A stretch of 64,000 nucleotides of DNA from Wurfbainia villosa. Lineage: Eukaryota > Streptophyta > Magnoliopsida > Zingiberales > Zingiberaceae. Positions 58,230-64,000 of the stretch are shown here, one piece after another. The stretch lies in contig JAKLTH010000216.1 in assembly GCA_025175895.1 (NCBI GenBank), forward strand, positions 926,001-990,000. Reading direction: 5' to 3'. The translations under genes and the position numbers were made by a program. The notes beneath the pieces were generated by a model. The model saw nothing but the letters and a program-made list of their open reading frames with translations, did no database searches and was not told the origin of the DNA. Each line of letters starts with the position of its first letter. Within the stretch, counting starts at the first letter, position 1.

Positions 58230-59078
58230 TTTAATCTCCATGGGGATAACGTGGTGGCTAAGGTACGACGGAGCTTGCGGATAAGATAAGGATCGATTCT
58301 AAAGGAGGTCTAAAATCTTTTCCTGAATTCAGAGGACCCCACGTGTCTTGATCACTACGTCAAGATTTATAGGATCCTCCGTAATTTACTTCCTTCATAA
58401 TGATGGTGGGACTAGGGCTGTAAACGAACCAAGCGTTCATGAACGAGCTTGGTGTTCGACTCGGTAAGAGCTCGTTTACGTTCGTTCAATATGCATCAAA
58501 GTCAATTAATAAACAAGCTTGAACAACTTGATAAATTAAATAAACAAGCTTGAACACGTATGTGTTCGGCTTGTTAATGTTCATGATCAGCATTCGTGAA
58601 CAATGCTCGTGAACAGTTTTCGTGAACAGTGTTCGTGAACAGTATTCGTGAACAATGTTCCTGAACATTAACAAGCCGATTTTATGATTATACTCTTTTA
58701 AAAATTATTTTTGAATTTATTTATACTCATTTATAAATCAAGATTAAATTAATAAAATTTTAAATAAACAAACAAGTTTGACTTAAAGAGCTTGATAACA
58801 TTTAAATAAATCAAATTTAAACAAGCTTTAATCAAGCTTGATTAGAAGCTTGATACCCATTAAACAAGTCAAGCTCAATTCAAGCTCAAGCCAAGCTCAA
58901 GCTCAAAAAAAAAATACCAAGCCAAGCTTGAACAGGTTTTTCAGTAGCTTGGTTAATTTTAGGCTTGGCTCGGCTCGGCTTGGTTATCTTATCAAACAAG
59001 TCTGAACACTACAAAGCTTGATTTAGGTGGGACAGGTCGATAAGGACCACTAAATTCACGAATTCCAACTTTTTACTG
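58230..59078 (+). mobile_element. tRNA-derived SINE, family B, copy 3, split by a nested element
   Basis: A perfect 17 bp duplication, ACCATGTAAATATTTTT, flanks the whole at 58213-58229 and 59079-59095. The SINE head (CTCCATGGGGATAACGTGGT), A-box (TGGCTAAGGTA) and B-box relic (GGATCGATTCTAA) lie left of the nested insertion. The tail (AGGTCGATAAGGACC...GAATTCCAACTTTTTAC) lies right of it. Without the insertion and its duplication the SINE is 228 bp, like its sisters. Confidence 0.92.
58413..59025. mobile_element. hAT-like non-autonomous insertion (613 bp) inside a SINE
   Basis: It starts TAGGGCTGTAAACGAACC and is flanked by a perfect 8 bp duplication, GGTGGGAC (58405-58412 and 59026-59033). 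The uninterrupted SINE copy at 17016 confirms that this site is single in the ancestor (GTGGGACAGG). The interior has repeated CGTGAACA and CAAGCTTGA words and tandem GTTCGTGAACA-type palindromes (58585-58670). The 8 bp duplication suggests hAT, but the terminal inverted repeats are weak. Confidence 0.8.
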
Positions 59079-59277
59079 ACCATGTAAATATTTTTCTCAT
59101 AATTGTGTATGCAATTGGTGCGACAATCATCTTTCTATCATACTACACATTCTAATGTATTTAATATGACAATAACAGTCAAATGATGGACTCCAACTTA
59201 GCTTGGAGGTTTTGACCGGGACTTTTTTTTTGCAGGACTTGTAGTTTGTTGGAGTGAGCTTGTGGTTGACAATTAAA

Positions 59278-59470
59278 AATGTGAAACCGTTATATTAGTG
59301 TTCTCTCTCCGACTACTTCTATTGGTAGAGAAGATAAATCAGTACTCAGATGGCAAGTGCAAAGAAGGGAGTCGGTCGATAGCCCAAAATCATGACCTCT
59401 CTGAAAATTAACTCCTATTTATTTTAGAATTATCCCTTTGCACTTATCAACTAGGCTAGTCCTAAGGCTC
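59278..59470 (-). mobile_element. tRNA-derived SINE, family A, copy 3 (193 bp, diverged)
   Basis: A perfect 17 bp duplication, TGTGGTTGACAATTAAA, flanks the element at 59261-59277 and 59471-59487. Its length equals that of the 56701 copy. The block AAATCAGTACTCAGATGGCA...AGTGCA corresponds to AAATCAGATCTCAAGTGGCT...AGTGCA there. The A- and B-boxes are eroded. Confidence 0.8.
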
Positions 59471-59821
59471 TGTGGTTGACAATTAAAGCTCCCGGGAGCC
59501 AAAATCTCTCTTGATCTTTTCCAACACAAACAAACGTGTGTAAGTAGCAAGAGACAAGGATGAGATTAGTTAGCTCTCCTTTTCAGCTTTTGATAGAGTT
59601 AGGGTGAGAGAAATTAAAGCCATCTCTTCATTGAACTATCAATTCATGATTACATTTTCTGGATAATAGTTGAAGTAAATTAGCTGAGACTAAAGCTGTT
59701 GATAGCTAGAGAAGTCATAGTTATCCCTTTTCTATGATTAATAATTCATGAAATAAGATGGCACTGATGACAATTTTCACTTCTAGTGAGCACAGAAACT
59801 CTATCAGAGAGAAATATATAC

Positions 59822-60830
59822 CTCAAGATTCTCTGGGAGTTTTTGACAATTCCTCTAACTCTTCCTAAATCCAGCCTCACTTCCACACTGATGGAAACCA
59901 TCTGCTTCTCTGTGAACTTGGAGACAGACTCTGCGTTGAATTTAGCAAATGCAATGCTGCCATACAAATTTATTCATCTCATTCAAGATTCTAAATTGTC
60001 TACTCATTCCTGATGATCCTCTTTGATATGGTAGTCCAGTTCATCCTGTTAGAACAAGTAACTCGAACAACATCCTGCAAATTGAGTCATATCATCATAT
60101 GAACCTTGTTACTTTTGTTAGGGTGTAAATTAAGTAGAAACTCTTGTGTAGATGAGATGGAGAAATTTTATATGTAAACAAAAAAGAAATCACCTGTCAT
60201 CATGAACTGGAATTCCTAATTCCTCATCGTGATAAGCAACATATAAAGGATCTATGCATACACCAGAAAGAGGATGAAAAAATCAGTAATTTCCCTAATT
60301 TTTTTTCTTGCAATTTACTTTGGTGTAGTATTAAAAGCACCATTTTTGGTACCTGAACTTGGAGTTATGAAGCTGCACTTCTTTTCTTCCTGTTGACGAC
60401 AATGCCAGGACTCTCAAACGAATCCGCCATCTACCCCAGCTTCGCTGGAGTCCTACCGTAGCGGGCGATCCGAAGCATCCTCTGGGCCTGCACGAGAGTT
60501 GCGTGGTGCTCCCCCTGCGCTGCGGCGATGCTACCGGGAACCCTGTCGCATGGCAGCCCCGACGAGAAGTCAAACCGGCACGCGCTAGTAGGGTTCCGCC
60601 ATTTGATGTCTTGGGCTGCTGATCTGGTCGAGGCCTTCGTCGTGAGGAGCTTGTCGGTTGTCGAGTCGAGTCCGGAGGGATCGCTGCTCCGCTCGAGAAG
60701 CGTAGTTTCCGATTTCTCCGGCGAAGTGCGGTCAGCGGAAAAGACGTCGGCTAAGCCGGCGGCGGCGGCGGCGGGGGTTTTTGTCGAACGAGGCGGGGAG
60801 AGAAGCCGATTTCTTGCAAATGATGAATAT
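59822..60830 (-). pseudogene. DNA-3-methyladenine glycosylase I (TagA family) pseudogene
   Basis: The remnant keeps the exon order of a plant methyladenine glycosylase I gene. Exon 1 (about 60830-60353) reads PGSIAAA, then QAQRMLRIARYGRT and, after a frame break, EEKKCSFITPSS. Exon 2 (60251-60194) reads DPLYVAYHDEELGIPVHDD. Exon 3 (60073-59822) reads MLFELLVLTG, then in another frame NWTTISKR, then AFAKFNAESVSKFTEKQM and LDLGRVRGIVKNSQRILR up to a GT donor. Splice sites are still GT-AG and phases fit. Faults are: no in-frame ATG before the exon 1 frame, a stop and frameshift between YGRTPAKLG and EEKK, a deletion with frameshift after LVLTG, replacement of the conserved W by L in YHDEEWG, and absence of all exons after RILR (the catalytic and zinc-binding C-terminal part). 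Confidence 0.85.
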
Positions 60831-60840
60831 CAATGAATAT

Positions 60841-61388
60841 ATACTTTCAAACTTACTTGGTGAGCGATTTTAAAATTAATTAGATTTATAAAAATCTAAA
60901 TATATAGATTATCAAAAAATAATAATAAAATAGAAATATAAAAATAAAATAAGATTTGAGTTAATTAAAAGTGCATGCAAGTTGATTTTTGAACGTCTAT
61001 TTGAATTTGGTAATGTCCCCACCACCAACATTATGCATAATATAAATTTTACTTATACTTTTTTTTAATTAATCAAAATTATTATGTATAAGAGCACTGT
61101 TATATTACAATTCTTTTTAAAATCAATTTATCAAAATTATTCAAACTTATCGAATTAATTTTGGATTAAATTAAAATAATTTTAATATGTTTAAATAATT
61201 TCGATTAACTCAATAAAAATTATTTTAATATGAAAATACTTCGTATATAATGATTTTAATTAAGTTAAATTGATTTATTTTAATACGTTATAACAGATGT
61301 CACTGCAGCTATTATAACTATTGAAATAAACACGGGGTATGGTTATGCAAGATTTTTTTTTTCTTTTGTCTCCGATAAAAGACATTTC
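60841..61388. other. AT-rich spacer, no gene seen
   Basis: Very AT-rich DNA with TTTTAAT/ATTAAAA words and no coding signal. Confidence 0.4.
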
Positions 61389-61675
61389 ATAAAAAAAATA
61401 TAATTCGATTTTTTATTATGATATCGTACGATGAATTTAAAAAATATATATTCGAATGACTCTGAGACTCAAAAATTTGTTTGGTAAATAGAATACAATT
61501 TCGGTTTTGAATTGTCATTCAAGAATAATATGATTGTAAAATCCGAATTGAACCGTGAAAAAACTACAAACGATTTTTTGATTTACTCTTAGTAGCCGAT
61601 GGAGGCTACTTGAACTCCGATTTTATTCGGTTCAATTGTTAATGAGACATTCCAAAAGTCCATAGGATATGATCG
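61389..61675. repeat. Dispersed repeat X, copy 2 (unclassified)
   Basis: This is the more AT-rich, diverged partner of 57709-57999, in the same orientation and with the same internal order. Shared landmarks are TCATTCAAGAATAA (GTCATTCAAGGATGA in copy 1), GCCGATGGAGGCTACTTGAA and TTCAATTGTTAATGAGACAT. An A-run follows it. Confidence 0.65.
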
Positions 61676-61877
61676 AAAAAAAAAAAATACAAGATCTTAT
61701 TTTTTTTTCCTTTTTTATTGGGAAAAAAAGGAGCTTCTAAATAAAAATTGATAAATTTTAAAAATTTGGTTATAAATTGAATAAAAGGGCCTCATTTTAT
61801 TTTATTTTTGCTTGATGCGCCCTTCACACTGGTTTTGTTTCTGTCCGTTGGCCGTTCGCGGAGGATCCTTTGGGATT

Positions 61878-62579
61878 TCAAGCGCTTCGCGCTTCCAGGA
61901 ACGCGTGGAATTCCTCGATCGCCTTCTGCATCGTCGGGCTGATGGAAGCAGAGGACGGGGACGGAGGGCACGACCCCGGCGACGTCCAGAACTTAACGTG
62001 CCGGTCCGACGCCGCCACCGCTGACAGCTTCTTCAGCGCCGCCTTCCGGTCGCTCTCGAACACGAAGGCAGCCGTCACCGGCGCGTGGGTCGTGCTCTGC
62101 CCGCTGCTCTTGATCATCTCCATTGGAAGGTCAAAGTACGACTGCGCCGCGCCCTCGTCCCCGTCGAGTATCGACGACGACGACCATGATTCGCACTCGA
62201 ACCGCTCAAGCGAGGCCGCTCTCGAAACCGTCGTGGTGACGCTGCCCTCCATCGACACTTCTTTCTTTACCAAGTCAGCTTCTTCCGGAGGAGGAGGCGG
62301 CGGTTTGACCACTGGGTTCTTGGGTGCTAACCCATCCTCGGCCGCCGGGACATAGAGGCAGCCACAGTAGTTGAACATCTGTCTTCCGCGGCGCCGACGT
62401 CGATCAGTCCTCAGCTCGACGAGGTCGGCTCCGGTGATCCCATAGCCGCTAGCGCGGCTGCCGCGAAGCTGCTGGCGGTTTTGGCCGTGGCGTTGCGAAC
62501 AGTCACAGCAGGCGGCGGTGCAGGCGAGGCATCTGGGGCGGGAAAGCGGCGACAGGTTAAGCCAGTTGGTCGGCGCCAT
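61878..62579 (-). CDS. Conserved plant protein of unknown function (233 aa)
   Basis: The single-exon, GC-rich frame encodes 233 residues. The C-terminal two thirds look like a plant-specific conserved family: EGSVTTTVSRAASLERFECE, SSSSILDGDEGAAQSYFDLP, then PVTAAFVFESDRKAALKKL and a final SPTMQKAIEEFHAFLEARSA. The N-terminal third (MAPTNWLNLSPLSRPRCLAC...) is Cys- and Arg-rich, with a GRQMFNYCGCLYVPAAED segment in which a second ATG (the M of MFNYCGCL) could be the true start. No signal peptide or membrane span is evident. Coding bias and frame length against AT-rich flanks support a real gene. I know no biochemical role for it. Confidence 0.72.
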   Translation of the reverse strand: MAPTNWLNLSPLSRPRCLACTAACCDCSQRHGQNRQQLRGSRASGYGITGADLVELRTDRRRRRGRQMFNYCGCLYVPAAEDGLAPKNPVVKPPPPPPEEADLVKKEVSMEGSVTTTVSRAASLERFECESWSSSSILDGDEGAAQSYFDLPMEMIKSSGQSTTHAPVTAAFVFESDRKAALKKLSAVAASDRHVKFWTSPGSCPPSPSSASISPTMQKAIEEFHAFLEARSA

Positions 62580-64000
62580 GGTCGCCGGAGATCATCCTGC
62601 TCTAATCAACTTCTATGTATATGGACAAAGATGTAAACTTGCAAGCACGAAGGGGATTACAGACACTGTAGTGGTGAACATGATGAGGTCTTTCTTGTCC
62701 TCATCGCTTTATAATTTCTATTTTCTAGACGAACAAATCTTACAGAGATACGAACGGTTCCAAGACCACAACAATGATAATAATAATAAAGTTTTTATCC
62801 CTGTTATATTATTATTTATATTTAAATGGTTTTTTTTTTTCCTTTTTATCTTTTATGGCTGCTAAGCAAAAGGTAAAAGAAAGTGGAAGAAAGTTGATAA
62901 TAAAAACGCAAGCTCTGTTTACCTACTAATACTCCTAACCCGAGCTATTTTGATCAGTTCAACGCTAAACCCTGAACATTTGTCGTTGACATTATGACAT
63001 AGCGATTTGAGTTCTCTGTGAAGTCGATGGTAGTCATGCAAATAACACAATCTGTTGCATATCTTTACTTATATTTTAAATTAATTCGTACATTATTAGG
63101 TTTATAAATGAGGTCCATTGTTTGTTCTTCTAACTGCCGAACTAGTGACCCTCACCGATTGATCCCTCGGTCATTGTAAGAGAGATAAATCACGAATGAA
63201 CCTTTGATCCTTAACTCGGTAGTAAACATAAAGAAGGATATTTCATCCCAAGAGGAGTTTTAGATCCCTCGTCTGATTTCGAATCCGAACTTCCTCACAA
63301 ACATCACATTGTGCTTACCATCGAGCCTCGTCTTCTATTTGTTATTTTACACACTTCTAATGAGAGGCTTGAAATAAAGAAATGCCTTACCCCAAACATG
63401 GACTTCGTAGAACATGTTTACTTGGGTGAATTAATTTGGGGGAAAAATCACTTGAATATATATATATATATATATATTAAAAAAATTATTACATCCTCTT
63501 CTAATAATTCAACAAAGTAAACAAATTGTAATGATTAATTATCACGACTAATTTGATTAAATTAATGGTAAATTTGGTTTACCATAATCACTACTAAATT
63601 AGATTATGATTGAATGTTTTGTTAAAATTATAGAAGTAGATAGAACTTCGTTTCAGTTACGTATTGCTGTTACTCTAAGTGCCTCGGTCCGTGGCTAAGC
63701 CAAGTGAACCAAGTGAGTCGAACAAGCTAAATGAGTCGAGTAGAGCTGGCAAGCTATACAATTTGAATAACTAAACAATTGGATGAGATGAACAAGAGAT
63801 GCAAGGAACTAAGGGGGGCAAACGGATCAAACAAGCAGGGAAATTCATGCAAAATGAGCAAAAAAGAGAGATGAGCTAGCTAACCTAACTCTGGCAAGCC
63901 GAACATGCTGAGTGGGAGAGACAAGTAAAGAATAGCTTTTCCTTCAGCAAGAGTTCACAGATACAAAAAGGCAGTAGACGCTATTCAAAAACTTGTACCT
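62580..64000. other. Upstream and intergenic region to the window edge
   Basis: The first ~200 bases are the probable promoter of the minus-strand gene at 61878-62579. Beyond that the DNA is AT-rich with a (TA)n run (63457-63478). A more GC-balanced stretch from about 63660 (GTGAACCAAGTGAGTCGAAC-like words) could be the start of an LTR-type repeat cut by the window edge. No coding sequence is recognised. Confidence 0.4.

Noticed and set aside
60528..60836. 102-codon plus-strand frame in GC-rich sequence
   Set aside because: It is the antisense shadow of exon 1 of the minus-strand methyladenine glycosylase pseudogene, whose motifs (PGSIAAA, QRMLRIARYGRT) are on the other strand.

Overview
This window is nuclear DNA from a flowering plant. 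It holds widely spaced spliced genes for eukaryotic and plant-specific proteins (a proteasome lid subunit, the V-ATPase proteolipid, a nuclear-encoded plastid ribosomal protein), several classes of retrotransposon, MITEs and tRNA-derived SINEs. Very GC-rich coding exons (34600-35055, 44372-44908, 61878-62579) in AT-rich DNA suggest a monocot, perhaps a commelinid. That is an inference, and no species can be named from the sequence.

Layout. 1-6912 is nested LTR-retrotransposon DNA: the 3' end of a Ty3/gypsy Del/Tekay-like element with a 3.3 kb LTR, next to the 3' end of a Ty1/copia SIRE-like element. The gene island runs from about 7.3 to 35 kb: a fluoride exporter (FEX/CrcB, minus) head to head with 26S proteasome subunit RPN6 (plus); V-ATPase subunit c (minus); an unrecognised minus-strand transcription unit head to head with a CCDC47-like ER membrane protein (plus); a NIPA-type magnesium transporter (plus); and plastid ribosomal protein S17 (plus). 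35-44 kb is AT-rich and repeat-filled, with a dead gag fragment. 44-64 kb has two small GC-rich plant-specific genes (44372-44908 plus; 61878-62579 minus) around a graveyard of gene remnants: a RAD21/SYN cohesin fragment, a copper-transporter (COPT) pseudogene beside a degenerate copia element, and a broken DNA-3-methyladenine glycosylase I gene.

The genes look like unrelated housekeeping loci, not a pathway or cluster. The strongest structural signal is the transposons. I find nine tRNA-derived SINE insertions; eight have 14-20 bp flanking target-site duplications that can be read directly, and the ninth has a near-match. They fall into a ~193 bp family (three copies), a ~230 bp family (four copies) and two related singletons. 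Two lie in one V-ATPase intron, and one was later split by a 613 bp element that made its own 8 bp duplication. A 529 bp hAT-type MITE, a 181 bp Tourist-type MITE and a ~400 bp foldback element also have readable ends. I found no CRISPR array, tRNA or rRNA gene, or prokaryotic-type operon.
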